From assembly GCF_016545825.1 (NCBI RefSeq), contig NC_052619.1:15019501-15083500 (forward strand): 64,000 nucleotides of DNA, in the 5' to 3' direction. The position numbers were made by a program, and so were the translations under genes. The notes under the pieces were generated by a model that saw only the letters and a list, made by a program, of their open reading frames with translations, was not told the origin of the DNA and did no database searches. This DNA comes from Eucalyptus grandis (Eukaryota; Streptophyta; Magnoliopsida; Myrtales; Myrtaceae). The stretch's first letter is position 1; each line of letters starts with the position of its first letter. Shown here piece by piece: positions 10,450-23,104 of this stretch.

Positions 10450-13400
10450 TCAAATCTCTATACTGATATTGATGATTTTAGAATTGTATGGTTATAATTA
10501 GTTAAAATGCATGAAGTAAGATTTTCTAATATGGCTCTAAGATTCCGATGTCGAGCAGAATTATGATTCAAGTACTTGCAAGTTAGTTATGTTACATACG
10601 CACGTATTTGTAGATTAGAAATAATTGTTGCACTGTAAGGTGAAAACCATAGGTAGATATGCTAATACTCACACCAACATGGTGGTTGGGGAGTCAATGG
10701 CAGTGGTAATTGTAGAGATGCCAGCAAAGGGCGACACTGGTTTTGCCGGTGACAGTAATGGTTATGGCATAGCAGTGGTGGCTAATCTAGGAGGATAAGG
10801 AAGGGAAAGGGGTGGATTAATAAGGGCTATGTGAAAATGCCTATGTAGTTTTTCAATGTGAGACATATTGTCATGTGTTAATATATTAATAAAAGATTTC
10901 ACCAAAAGTTGAGTAGATTCAGACCTATTTTATTTTTTTTCCTTGGAGTGAATTTACCCATCTCTCATTTTTTTTTCCTCCTGACGTTGCAATGCAATGT
11001 TTAGGTAAGCTAGCTAAACATCATCTTAAAAGGGCGTCAAAAACTGATCCTTCCAAGATAAAGTTAGCGGCATATTTAGTGACGAGGAATTCCACCTTCG
11101 ATGAGCAAGCCCTAGACATTAGAAACATCCCCCTTACATCTAAACCAGGAGACATCCCATAGGATGAATATTACTTTATAGCACCTTGTTTGACTCGCAC
11201 ACACAACTGCACCAGAAGAACCTCAAACTAATTGATTGACATGCCCTAAAACTCTGAACCCTAAATTCTCAAATCGCGCTGTGACATAACGTTTGCATCT
11301 ATGGAGAGTTTCACTTTGCTTCTCATACTAAGACTCAGATGGTGGGGCTAGAAATCACCTAACAAATGCCCAAGTAGACGTATACAACACGAGCTCAGAT
11401 ATGGCAGCTTTCACGCGCTTTCGTTGTTCTTAGTCAAAGGAGAGAACGCTTGCATCCGCGTTGACTTGACAAGGGTGCAATTATCCAACTCGACCTACCC
11501 CAAACGGAAGATTGCAAGCCGGCCAATGAGAGTTCCTAGATGCTGACGGATCACATCTGCATGGTCAACTTTGTGAATTTTTCGTTTACTCTTTCAAAAG
11601 AGTAACTCTTGCAATGTCCACGTTATAATTGTTTTGTCTTTAAATCAGATCAAACTTCACGAACTGAATTTGAAATACTCTACTTGTGAATTTTATTTAG
11701 TCGTACTCTTTGTTGCTTTTATCTTAATCAAAAATTGATTTTTTTTATCATATCACTATTTATATATGATATTTTTTCTACAAGTATCTATAGTAAATGT
11801 TAAATAAACTAATTTGGCGAGTGTATATAAATTTCCGCCCTTCTAGAGAGGCTCCCCAACAATTTTTTTTTTTTTTAAGTATTGGTGCTTTTGGTGCATT
11901 TGAAAATTGTTTCAATTCTTGCGATATATTGTTCATATGAAAATTTTTAAAGAATGTCCCAATACTTATTAATAATTTGAGATTTTTATAAAATGTGAAC
12001 TTTACAATTTATTATCATTATAAAGATCCCCGTTAACAAGTGATTTTATGACACCAATTGAATTACCTAAAATCGGGAATAACATATTTTTAAGACATTT
12101 TAAAAATGGAAGAATACACTTTTTAAGAAAGTCACTTGTTTCCAATAATAAATTTTAAATTTACAAAATAAAATTAAAAAAAAAAAACTCAACAAGTTTC
12201 CAAAGAGCACTATATATAGTGATTAGTTCTCACCCGACACTAGTTAACAAAACCTTTGTTAATTATATGCTGGATGTCGGTTTCTCGAACCATCCCTTTT
12301 AATGCGTACTAAGATGATAGATAACATATTCAAACTCCGCCCCATTTCTTTTTATTTTAACGCGAATTGTGGGCCTCTCCCCGTTTTGGATTTTGTGGAC
12401 TCCATTGCGCACAAATCCAATGACGGTGCTGCCAATAGATCTTAACAAATCCACTTCTCCATTACATTCCTCCGTCTTTACTTTTCATTTCGAATATATT
12501 CTCAACATATCAAATCCACGATTATCTTTATCACTTGTTACAATAAAACTGAGGCCGGCGATGGTTGCCGCGCCAACACAAGGTCAGATTGACGTTAAAT
12601 GACCTTGATCATTGGGCGGTCATGGCCACCTTGGCCGACCTTTTCTACACAATTTGCGCGGCTCACGAGCCTTTATAGAGAGGCTCGCGGCCACCCGCAG
12701 CCCTCGCGAGATATTATTAGAGTATTTAATGATAGTTTTTTACGATTATTTCAACAAGCATTTACTCTTCCATCTTCCATTTCAAGTCGTCCATATCTTA
12801 GATCGAGATTTTGTACCATTCAAGATCTCGCTTTAATTATTTTATGGATTCGGTGAGTGGTGTAATTGCAAGGCTTCGCCTTCATTGACTCCGATCGTTT
12901 GTCCTTTTTTGCCCTTATCATTAGCTTGCAATCAATGTGTTGCAACAGGGAAGTTGAGCCCATGAAGTTGATGACAATTGTTAGGACGACCATAAAAATA
13001 CGATATTTTGATTCGAAAAGAGAATCTATTTTACGCTAATATATTAGAGACTAATTAGGATATTTTAACTATTTCATCTTACAATGCATTAATGATATGA
13101 GACTTATTCGACCTAATACCTTCATACATGCACTTTTAAATAATCTTCTTCTTACGTGTCAATCATTTACCATCTTGATAGAGAGTCACATTCAAGATTC
13201 TTTTCTTGAGATAATCACTAAACGCAACCCACACATGTTTGAACTTAACCCATCTAAAAACCTCTTTGATTGGGGAGATGAATAAGAGGGAGTCCAAATT
13301 GGAGCCCATTAACATGGCCAGTTAGATGCATTTTTACTAAAAAAATTAGGCTATTAATTATTGGTCGATTGGGATATATTAATCTCTCCACTATATGCCG

Positions 13401-14050
13401 CAGTCTCGACATGGAATTTCTTTTGCCTGACACCCCCCACATGCACGCCTTCATCAAACAAAGTTTACTCTGTCATCATTTTATACTGCTCTCATTTAGA
13501 GATGCAACGTAGAGGCTCCCTCACAGTTCAACCTAAAGCTAGCCAGGCACTTTGGGAAACGAGAGAGAGAGAGAGAGATTTTCATGGGTCTCACGTCTAG
13601 GGGCAATGATGCAATGAGGGCAAAGAAGCCTAGGCAATGTTGTTGAAGAAGTAGTCTAGGCGACATGAACATGTGTGGCTAGTCGCTAATTTAAGAGAAT
13701 CTCAATCCATATTTTCACTTTGACGAAACACTCGTGTCATGAAAACTTATTTATCCTATTAGGAAGCAACGAGGTGAATACAATAATCTTTCACTTATGT
13801 TAGATATAAAGGAAGTATAATTAATCCTTCACAAACCAAGTTTAAAAGAAAATTCTGGTTATCATTTGAAAAATGGGGAGTGCAATCACGAAAAATGAAT
13901 CTGACATTTTTCTTATTTGAATAGTGTTGGTGGGTATTGTTTTCCGCGCCTCGTGCACGCTATGAAATGTATAGTCCTTGCAAGCAAAGCCCTCGAAAAT
14001 ATTAAGATGGATCCTTTTTTAACTCTCGTGTCTAAAATCACCTCCGGGAA

Positions 14051-14465
14051 ACCTAGTATATAGATGTAAGCTTGGGAATGATGGTGAGCTCGAGTTGCTT
14101 TTTCTTGTCCGAATATTTATTAACGCTGGACATCTCCTACTTCCGTTAACATGAACACAAAGAACTCATACAGATACGTTGTTTCTTCTGGTAAAGCCAT
14201 AGAAACTAAGGAATAAACAAAGACCGGCGCGCCCACTTGACTTTTATCTTTCTTCGTCTCCCAAAATTTTGCATTGAAAGCTAGCTCGAGATCGACGCGC
14301 TTTTTCTCTGAATACCGTTCCGTGGTTGACTTCAAAAAGTTCTCCAGCTAGCAATCACAATACGTAGATGACCATCTCTCTCCCCGTCTCTCTCTATAAA
14401 AGCCATGGAAGCTAAACCTAATCCACCATTCATCACAACCCTCTAAACCATCTCTTCTTCCAGCA
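14051..14465 (+). promoter_or_regulatory. PME1 promoter and 5' UTR
   Basis: This block is conserved in front of PME1, PME2 and PME3. A TATA box TATAAAAG sits at 14395-14402, preceded by a CT-rich patch and followed by about 63 bases to the ATG. A W-box core TTGACT is at 14326-14331, 69 bases before the TATA start; the same spacing occurs at PME2. A GCTAGCTCGAG block near 14280 is also shared. Control by WRKY factors is inference from the motif only. Confidence 0.75.
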
Positions 14466-16726
14466 ATGGCAAGCACGCCCACTTTCGTGCTGTTCCCTCT
14501 CCTTCTTGTTCTTCCATTCTTGGCCTCTCTAGGTTTCGCGGGTGCCGACACTGCCTCGACCAGCCTCGTCTCAACCGGGACGATATGCACGTACACTCCT
14601 TACCCTTCCATTTGCCGGTCCAACCTGCCAAGCAATGACACCGGCGACATCTACTATTATGGCCGTGCCTCCGTGCGCAAGTCCCTGTCGCAGGCCCAAA
14701 AGTTCCTCAGCCTGGTTGACAGGTACCTAGCCCGGCAGGCCTCCCTCACCATTTCTGCCGTCCGCGCCCTTGAGGACTGCCGCTTCCTCGCCTCGCTCAA
14801 CCTCGACTTCCTCCTCAATTCCTTCCAGGCCGTAAACGCAACGAGCTCAGCCCTCCCGATTCTCAAGGCCGACGACGTTCAAACCATACTTAGTGCTATT
14901 TTGACTAATCAGATGACGTGCCTCGATGGCCTCCAGTCGACTGCCTCTGCGTGGAGCGTGAAGAATGGCCTCTCCGTGCCGCTTGCCAATGACACGAAGC
15001 TGTACAGCGTCTCGCTTGCTCTCTTCACGAGGGGCTGGGTCCCGAAAAAGAAGAAGGGCAATGGCGGTGCTCGTGCATGGCAGCCAAAGAGCCGGCAACT
15101 GCCGTTCCAGAATGGCCGTATGTCGTTCACGATGTCAAGTCGAGCACGTGGAATTTACGAATCGGTGACAAGGAGGACGCTCCTCCAGTCCAGCGTGGGC
15201 GATTCAGTCTCGGTCAGCGACATCGTGGTGGTGAGCCAAGACGGGACCGGGAACTTCACAACCATCAACGACGCGGTCGCGGCAGCTCCGAACAACACTG
15301 ACGGCACAGGCGGATACTTCTTGATATATGTGACCGCCGGTGTTTATGAGGAGTATGTGTCCATTGCCAAGAACAAGAAGTATCTCATGATGATAGGAGA
15401 CGGCATCAACCAAACGGTGATCACCGGCAATCGGAGTGTAGTTGATGGGTGGACCACGTTCAACTCCGCAACATTCGGTATGACCTCACTGTGCATATGG
15501 ATTTTCTGCAACCTTAGCGTTACGTACATGCTATATTCGTACATGATTAATTGCATATGGATCTTTCTACCTAATAATAATTTGATAAAATAGATTCGAA
15601 GTTTCATAATAATATATTGGGTTACTTATTTAGAACTTTCCTGAGCGGGAAACGAGACAGCGAACTCATTATTAAGCTATAGGGCGGTTCAACAACTAAA
15701 CTACTTTTGGATTTTGCTGCCTTAATTGGCATGTCCCCGCTATTGGCATTTGATAGGATTTATACTAGGATTTAATTAGTATATCCATTAAATAGAGCCT
15801 TGTTCTTTGTCAGAGGTCAATTACAAGTATGATTTTGATTGTATACTTTATCTTAAAACATGTAAAGGCATTCAATATGCTGGAGGTTATTTTCAGGCCC
15901 ATAACAAAAAAGAAAAAGAAAAAAGAGAGCTTATATCAAAAATTTCGTAGAATCTCTTTGTTCCTTCAGTCTCTTCTTCAAATTTCATTATATCAATAAG
16001 AATCAATGTCATGAATTCATTATCACTATTGCAGCTGTCGTGGCACCGAATTTCGTGGCGGTAAACATGACCTTTCGGAACACGGCTGGTCCGGCGAAGC
16101 ACCAGGCCGTGGCTGTTCGAAGTGGAGCTGATTTGTCGGTGTTCTATAGCTGCAGCTTTGAGGCGTATCAAGACACTCTCTATACGCACTCTCTAAGGCA
16201 GTTTTATCGGGAGTGCGATGTCTATGGTACGGTTGACTTCATCTTTGGCAATGCAGCTGTCGTCTTTCAGAATTGCAACCTCTACCCCCGCCTCCCGATG
16301 AGCGGCCAATCAAACATGATCACCGCCCAAGGCCGAACGGACGTGAACCAGAACACGGGTACATCCATTCAAAACTGCACCATCAGGGCAGCCGACGACC
16401 TTGCCTCGAGCAATACCTCTGTGCAGACATATCTAGGGAGGCCGTGGAAGCTGTACTCAAGGACAGTGTACATGCAAAGCTTCATGGGTAGCCTGATAAA
16501 TCCCGCCGGGTGGCAAATTTGGGACGGGGATTTCGCATTGAGCACTCTGTACTACGCGGAGTATGACAATACCGGGCCCGGATCGAACACCACAAACCGG
16601 GTCACGTGGCCCGGGTACCACGTGATCAACGCCACGGACGCGGCGAACTTCACGGTGTCGAGCTTCTTGGTTGGGGACGACTGGTTACCTCAAACGGGCG
16701 TATCTTACACAAGCGGGTTGATATAA
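14466..16726 (+). CDS. PME1: pectin methylesterase with inhibitor-type pro-domain
   Basis: Exons are 14466-15477 and 16035-16726. The intron is GT-AG and phase 1, and the product is 567 aa. The ATG lies in cagcaATGGca, and residues 1-28 look like a signal peptide. A PMEI-like pro-domain spans about 36-190 (Cys41, Cys50, Cys105, Cys152). RRTLL at 236-240 fits the subtilase processing site of group-2 plant PMEs. The catalytic domain follows from about 252: GVYEEY near 302, QAVAVR (Gln361), QDTL (Gln383, Asp384), DFIFGNA (Asp405) and LGRPW (Arg473, Trp475). Their spacing equals that of the six functional residues known in carrot PME. The enzyme removes methyl esters from homogalacturonan in the cell wall. 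The pro-domain resembles the Arabidopsis PME7/20/41 group. It is apparently intact. Confidence 0.96.
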
Positions 16727-16863
16727 CAGCCCCGCTCCAAAATAGAGGTTAAATGAATCTATATTGAAAGGAAAGGACAGTGAAAAAGGACTCTCTCCTA
16801 AGTGGAGATGACAAGTTAGCTTCATTTTTTTTCTTTCATTCTTGTTATTTGTTTTCAATGTGC

Positions 16864-16869
16864 AATAAA
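16864..16869 (+). promoter_or_regulatory. PME1 poly(A) signal
   Basis: AATAAA lies 138 bases after the stop, in a 3' UTR that aligns with those of PME2 and PME3. Confidence 0.7.
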
Positions 16870-19250
16870 GGAATCTCGTTGAATATGGATGATTAATTGT
16901 TATCTCATATATAACATAATGAATATCGTACCGGAAGACGTGATGACGATTCACGAATCAAAGAGGCGTCGGTGGATTGCATGCCTTTTCAATACTCCAA
17001 GTCTGCTCATATCCATGTTCACCTGAATACAAAATGGAATTGACCTGACTTTAACACCAATTCGAAAATATAATGTATATAGTTTTAATTAAGTTTTGAT
17101 AGTTATTGACTTGATCGAGTTGGATGGGTCTTATTAAATCAGCGTGCAGTCATGAAGATGTTAGTTTTTGACTCATTGGATGCTCTGATACACAAGAATC
17201 TAATGACCAGAACTTTCATACGTATTTCAGAAGTAGCACGTGTTCATCCCCCTCCCCCTTCCTCCCCCTCCTTTTTTCTCCCCTAATTAAATTATTTTGT
17301 ATAGACAGCTGGATTATTTAAATAAAACGGATATCGGGGAAATTACCAAATAAAACTCATAAACGGATAATAGCACTCGGTTATGGATTAACAAGCCATT
17401 GGAGTTTGTATCTTATTACATTACTCCTTGTAATTAAAGATAATAATGAGGAGAATGCTGTCCAAAAAAAAAAAAACTAAATTTCTTCGATATTATCTAG
17501 ATCATAGAATCTAATTAATTAGCCAATAAAACGATCAAACTAACCAAATCCCTAAAATGGGAACCTAAAATTCCAATAAACAAAATCAGAATAAATTAAA
17601 CTAAATTGTAATCTCTAAGCTTATCGAGTTCCACTTCAAAACTTTGTATGGATTTTTTATATTAAGTTTATTTGACGCCAATTTTGATCAAATCTACTAG
17701 ATGGAGGTCGTCGGACCATATTGGTGTACTGCGTAAAAAAAAGATGTTCAAAAGTTATTCAAGGGAGACATGGAGATTGAAGTTTCAAAGTCCATTTGGT
17801 ACCTATTTCTAGATAATTGGTAGTTGGTAAGTTTTGGATTTATGCATACTCTTTAGATTGAATTGAAAGACGTCAAAAGTTTTCAACCATGGAAGATTCA
17901 ATGTCACGGCAAAATGTCGAATCAAGCTTTAAGCATGTCTGATCTATGTCGGGGATGAGCAGGAAATTTTAGAATAAGTGAAATTGACATAATTCAAAAT
18001 GAAATTACTATTTTGGGGCAAAAAATAAATAAAGGAATTTATTATATAAATTTGGTTAAAAGAAGATATATATCTTAAATCCCTAAGGCTGGCGCAATTG
18101 GTTGCGTGATGGGAAATTTCCAACTCAAAAACTCTAAAGATTAGCCATTCAAATTTATTCATATATTCTTGAAGATCATGGACCGGCACCGAAGCCACTT
18201 GATAGTAGAAATCTCACCAACCTATTTCAAGCCTCTATTCCAAAGGCCAAAGCTCAAAGATATCGAATTTCATTTTATAATATATATTTATATTGTTTTA
18301 ATCGTGATTTGCTTCTAACTTTTACCTTCTTACGTGTTTGGAATGGAGCTTTGATTGAAGCAGATATAAATGCGTACGACTTTGACTTTGTTAGGCGGAT
18401 TATTAGAATAATTTAAGGTCTTGGAACTCCCATTACAATATTTTTTCCTTCTCTCTATTTGGCGATGTAATTTGTATTTGAAAACTCTCTGGGTCAGCCA
18501 AAATAGTAATGATCAAGGATCTGCTCACTTTTACCTACGACTCTCAAATGGGAGGATGGAGTTGAAAATGGTCGACCCATTTAATCCATTTTGATCTAAT
18601 TCAACCAAAGTAGTACGGGCTGCAATATCTTTAAAAAATTAATAAACAAAAAAAATCAATAAAAATTTATATATTTTTTTAAATTAAAAAAATTGTTCAC
18701 GTTAGCATCAGCTGCATGACATAGAACGACCGGTGCTGATTAGGCCGCCAAGTTAGTGATATTCAGCTAAAATTAGCTAAAATGACTAAATTGACAATTC
18801 ATTAAAAGATTTAAGATTAGTATGATGAATTGTTTAAAGATTTAGGATTAAATTGACACAATCGAAATATTTATAACTAAATTAGCAAGTTGTCATAAGG
18901 TTTATGACTAAATTGGTAAAATTGAAAGGTTTAAAACTAAATTTACCGCCGTACAATAGATTTAGGACTTTTTAAATCATTTTTTCGTATAAAAAAATAG
19001 GTCAAGTTTCTTATCCTATCCTATCCTATTAAATTCCATATTCAGATGACGAAATCAAATTGAGTTTGACCTCAGCAAAACATAAGTATTACTATCAGCC
19101 GAACTTATCGTTTCCACGCTGTCTGCTTTGCGTATCGAGTAAACAAAGATTCCACTAAATGACTAGGCCAAACATTGCCAGACAAAATCCTTATCCTAAC
19201 TCTTCTCTCATTGGTAATGAAAACGCCAAATCAACTACAGCGAAAGAGAT

Positions 19251-19568
19251 TTAAGCCATCAGGGGAGGAGGAGGACGACGAACCAAACGCGCGGTCCATA
19301 GTAATCGACTGCTTGCGTCAAGGGCTCCCACGCGTCTCGGCTGTCCGGGCAAACCGGTGCTTCGTGTACACAAGCCCGTCGTACTTTGGGGGCAGCAAGA
19401 ACTGGCCCTCGCAACGAGGGCATGGTGGACGGCGAAGAAGGAGATCTGAGCACTTTGGATCTTCAACTGAGGTTCAAGCCATTGAACCTTTTGGTCACAG
19501 CTAGAGGTGGCAAATGGGTGGGTTGGGTTGGGTCGGGTATGAATCGGGTTGAAAATGGGTCGACCCAT
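19251..19568 (-). other. Unidentified short ORF block, first copy
   Basis: On the minus strand this shares peptide stretches with 23317-23637, such as LEPQLKIQSAQ and DSRDAWEPLTQAV, but they fall in two frames here. The region is more GC-rich than its surroundings, as an exon or an exon capture would be. I do not recognise a family. It may be a pseudogene fragment, or the coding strand may be the other one. The start-proximal part overlaps the hAT-like insertion at 19502. Confidence 0.3.
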
Positions 19569-20595
19569 ATTTGATCAATTTAACCTGTTTTGATTCATAT
19601 TCATGTAATGTAAATCAAATTATCTATATTCGACTCGACCCGTATCCGACCCGACCCATACCCGACCCGACCCGTATTGTTAAAACATATTAATGTTATA
19701 GGAAAACCCACTTCTACTATATGCTAATTGGATTAAAACTTCAAATTAAATTAAAAATAGTAAATAAAATAAAAAAATTTTAAAAAAACCTATAAATTGA
19801 AATATTTATAAAAAATTAGACTATGCACATGCTTCTCTTATTTGAAGTGAACATACCATTAAATGACTAAAAATGTAACATGAAATTTTTTTAACTAAAC
19901 TAAAAAGCTCATTTTTATGATTTTTTTATATATAAAAAATAAGTATTCTTAAAACATTTTTATGCAATACAAATTTTTTAACAATTTTTATACAATACAA
20001 ATTTAATGGAAAATTTTTATAATTATTTTTAAAATATTTTTTAAAAAATCTCATTTTTAATTTTTTTTTAAATTTTTTTTTTTAAAAATATAATTTTAAA
20101 ATTTTAAAAAATATATATTTTTAATAATTATTTTTTATTTTTCTCTTTTATTTTTCTTCTTCTTTGGCTGGCTGGCCGCCGACCACAGGCAAGATCGAGC
20201 TTGCCGGCGTTGGGTGGGGCTCGATCTTGCCAATCGGGAGGCCGAGGCCTTGCCCGACGTCGGTGAGCTTGAGCCTTGCCAATCGTTGGTGAGGTTGAGC
20301 CTTGCTAGTCGCCGGTGAGGTTCGAGCCTTGTCGGATCTAGTGAGGCTTGAGCTCGCCAGTGTCGGCCGGGCTCGATCTCGCCATATTTTTATAATTATG
20401 AAAAATAATTATAATTTTGATTTTTTATAAAAAAATATTTTTATAAAGTTAAAAAATGTCATGGGTTTAAAGCAAGTTTCCTAATAAGTAATTACCCACT
20501 TAGACTTATTTCTTTTTGTGTTTTATTTTTTAGACTCATTTCGACTCATATTTAATTTTCACTTGATTCATATATGACTCATTTTGTCAGCTCTA
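19502..20595. mobile_element. Non-autonomous hAT-like element
   Basis: It begins TAGAGGTGGCAAA and ends with the inverted match TTTTGTCAGCTCTA. An exact 8-bp target duplication GTCACAGC lies at 19494-19501 and 20596-20603. End sequence and target size both fit the hAT superfamily. The sister copy near 23668-23675 has GTCACAGC once, uninterrupted. The body contains CGACCCG repeats near 19636-19676 and a GC-rich core (about 20165-20385) rich in GATCGAGC/GCTCGATC words. There is no transposase ORF. Confidence 0.9.
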
Positions 20596-22896
20596 GTCAC
20601 AGCAAGGAGAAATGGAGACGAAGTGAAGTCTCGCAGAACCGATTCTTCCTCCGTGTTCGTTGCACTCGATGAAGAAGGAAATGAAGACGAAGTGATACGA
20701 AAGGAAGCCAAGCTTGGGATGGCTTCGAGGGTGTAGCGGGTTTTGAAGAAATGGATTAAAATATGGATTCATTTTTGATTTGTTTTTTAGGCTTCAGGTT
20801 TTCTCAATCTACTTTAGCCCATTTTAAAAAATGGGTCCGGCCCAACCCTTACGTACCTGTTGCAATTATTTTCTCTTGTTCTGCTCTTTAGATCTCATTC
20901 AACTCTCGGTGGCGGTTCGAGAGAAGAACAAGGAATCTTCGTCTCCTCTAATGCACATGTCTCCGTCTTGGACTTCGAGGTTTCCTACTTGTTTTGTACG
21001 CTGATGAAACCCTAATTCGGCATTCTGGGTAGCTTCCACCCAATGGGAGCCCCTGGGGGAGGTCAATAGGATTAAAGAAGGCATAAGTATGTTGACAAAT
21101 GATTAAGAATGATATCGAGGTCAGAAAGTTTGGTCCTAGAGATTCCACAATATTTTAAGCCATGATTGATTAACTTGAATGTCCATATAGAGAATCCCGC
21201 GTCACTATATAACTCAATCTCTAAATCCATATTGATTATTTAAAGATTATATGATTACAATCAATTATAATGCTTGAGAAAACATTTTTAAATGTAGCTC
21301 TAGGATTTCGATGTCGCACAAGAATTATGATTCGGAGTATTTGCAAGTTAGTTATGTTATCCATAAATGCATTTGTTGATTAGAAATAAATGTTGTGCTG
21401 TAATGTGAAAACCATAAGTAGATGTAACAATTCTTACAATGACGTGAATGGTTGGGGAGTCAACGACGGGGGTAATTGTAGAGATGCCAGTAGTGGACAA
21501 CACTGGCTTTGCCGACGGCGGTAATGGCTTTGGCAAGACATGTTGGTGGTGGCTGGTCTAAGAGGATGAGGAAGTGAGAGAGGTGGATGAATAAGGGTCT
21601 TGTGAAAATCCTTATGTAATTTTTAAATGTGAGACTTATTGTCATGTGTCAATCTTTCAATAAAGGACTCACCAAAAGTTAAGTAAATTTAGACCTCTCA
21701 CTTTTTTGCGTCTCTCTCTGTTTTTTTTTTTTTTTTTTTTAAATTGACATTGCAATGTAATGTTTGGGTAAGTTAGCTAGACATCATCTAAAAAGGATAC
21801 GAAAAACCGATCCTTCCAAATTAAACTTAGCAGCATATCTAGCGACGAGGAAGTCCACCTTTGATAAGCAAACCCTAGACACATGAAACATACCACTCAT
21901 CCCAAAACCAGGAAACACCTCATAAGATGAGCATTACTTATAGGCCCTTGTTTGGCTCACACCTACAATTGCACCAGAAGAACCCCAAACAAATCGGACG
22001 ACATGGTGCCATGTCTGCAGTTTCACTCCCTCAAATCGCACGCAACATAACGTTTGTATCTATGCAGAGTTTCACTTTGCTTCGCATACCGAGGCTCAGA
22101 TGGTGGGGCTAGAAATTAGCAATTAATTGCTCAAGTGGACGGATACAGCACGAGCTAATGTACGGCAGCTTATACGTGATAATGCTTGCATCCGCATTGA
22201 CTTGAAAAGTAAGCATCTATCCACCTCGACTTACCCTAAAAGGAAGATTTTAAGAAGGCCAATGAGAACTCCCAGATGCTCGCGGATCACATCTGCATCC
22301 ATATGAACAAATTACCACATGTCAAGTTGACGAATTTTTTGTTTACTCTTTCAAAATAATAGCTCTTGTAATGTCGATGTTATCATTGTTCTGTCTTTAA
22401 AAAAGATCAAACTTCACAAAATGAATTTGGAATACTCGTGAATTTTATTCAAGGGTACTCTTTGTTGCTTTTCTCTTAATAAAAAATAGAAATAAAGGCC
22501 GTTATATCACTTTTTATATACAATATTCTTTTCTACTTCAGTTCCCGATTCTTACTTATTTCTACTTCGGTTCCCGATTCTTACTTAGGAAGTGGCAACC
22601 AGGAACGGCATGGTATTGGTTTCACTTTTTTGAAATCAAGAACTAGACTAGTAACCACCGAAACCTATAACCAGGTCTCTTTCTATAATTGATTCGTATG
22701 GTTTTCGATTATATTATGAACTCATACTTACTCTTATTTTCATCCACCAATCCAAGTTGTACATGTCTTAGATCAAATTTTGTACCATTCAAAATCTCAT
22801 TTAAATTATTTTATGGATTAGATGAGTGGTGTACTTGCAAGGATTGGCTCCTATTATTTGTCCTTATTTGCCCTTTCATTAGCACTTGCAAAATGT

Positions 22897-23104
22897 ATGT
22901 TTGTCACAAATGTACCATCTTGGGGGTTTTTGGCAATCGAATAAATTAGTATGGGTAAATTTGTCACAAGTATACCAATTTAGGGTTTTTTTATGGTCAA
23001 TTAGGGTAAATTTGTCACAAGTGTACCCGTTTTGAATTTTTCATGATTAAAAGAATAATTTGGGATAAATTTATCATACGTATACCGGTTTTGGGTTTTT
23101 CAGA
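22897..23104 (+). repeat. Minisatellite, about four units of 50-60 bp
   Basis: Units start near 22897, 22953, 23003 and 23062, each built on GGGTAAATTTGTCACAAGT followed by ATACC and TTTAGGGTTTTT. The array lies exactly between the two internal duplicates of unit B, so it may mark the duplication junction. Confidence 0.75.

Larger units (their letters stand above)
7717..14050. other. Unit A intergenic DNA upstream of PME1
   Basis: No gene is seen. The sequence is AT-rich and aligns in blocks with the equivalent parts of units B and C (for example 8720-9110, 9110-9520, 10450-11580, 12780-13600). Only short ORFs in conflicting frames occur, and none is kept between paralogues. A poly(A) tract lies near 8158-8172, an AT microsatellite near 8962-9018, a poly(T) tract near 11860 and a GA run near 13561-13578. 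The only clear insertion is the Mutator-like element at 9535-10449. A short GC-rich stretch near 12600-12715 has no counterpart that I noticed in unit B. Confidence 0.6.
1760..17345 (+). repeat. Segmental duplication unit A (contains PME1)
   Basis: Homology with unit B begins near 1760 (matching about 17475) and resumes right after the copia insertion (7717 onward matches 17634 onward). It continues, with gaps from insertions and deletions, through PME1 and its 3' flank to about 17345 (matching about 30140). Landmarks shared by the units are the stretch around 9150-9420, the stretch around 10970-11580, the stretch around 12780-12870, and the promoter block 14050-14465. Boundaries were set by eye and may be off by some tens of bases. 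Confidence 0.8.
18985..22888 (+). repeat. Internal duplicate of unit B, first copy
   Basis: This block begins with 'aaaataggtcaagtttcttatcc' and runs to the start of a minisatellite. It is repeated at about 23105-26000 in the same order: the unknown ORF block, the 'ctctcggtggcggttcgagag' block, the 'ggttggggagtcaa' block, the 'catctgcatccatatgaac' block and the 'ccaagttgtacatgtcttag' block. This copy is longer because it contains the hAT-like element 19502-20595. Confidence 0.8.

Noticed and set aside
14120..14335. Minus-strand ORFs upstream of and within the PME exons
   Set aside because: They are antisense shadows of the promoter and coding sequence; similar ones appear in all PME copies only because the DNA is duplicated.
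15478..15593. C-terminal tail if PME1 exon 1 is read through
   Set aside because: Homology stops exactly at a GT donor, and joining to 16035 restores the catalytic motifs in phase; the tail is intron.
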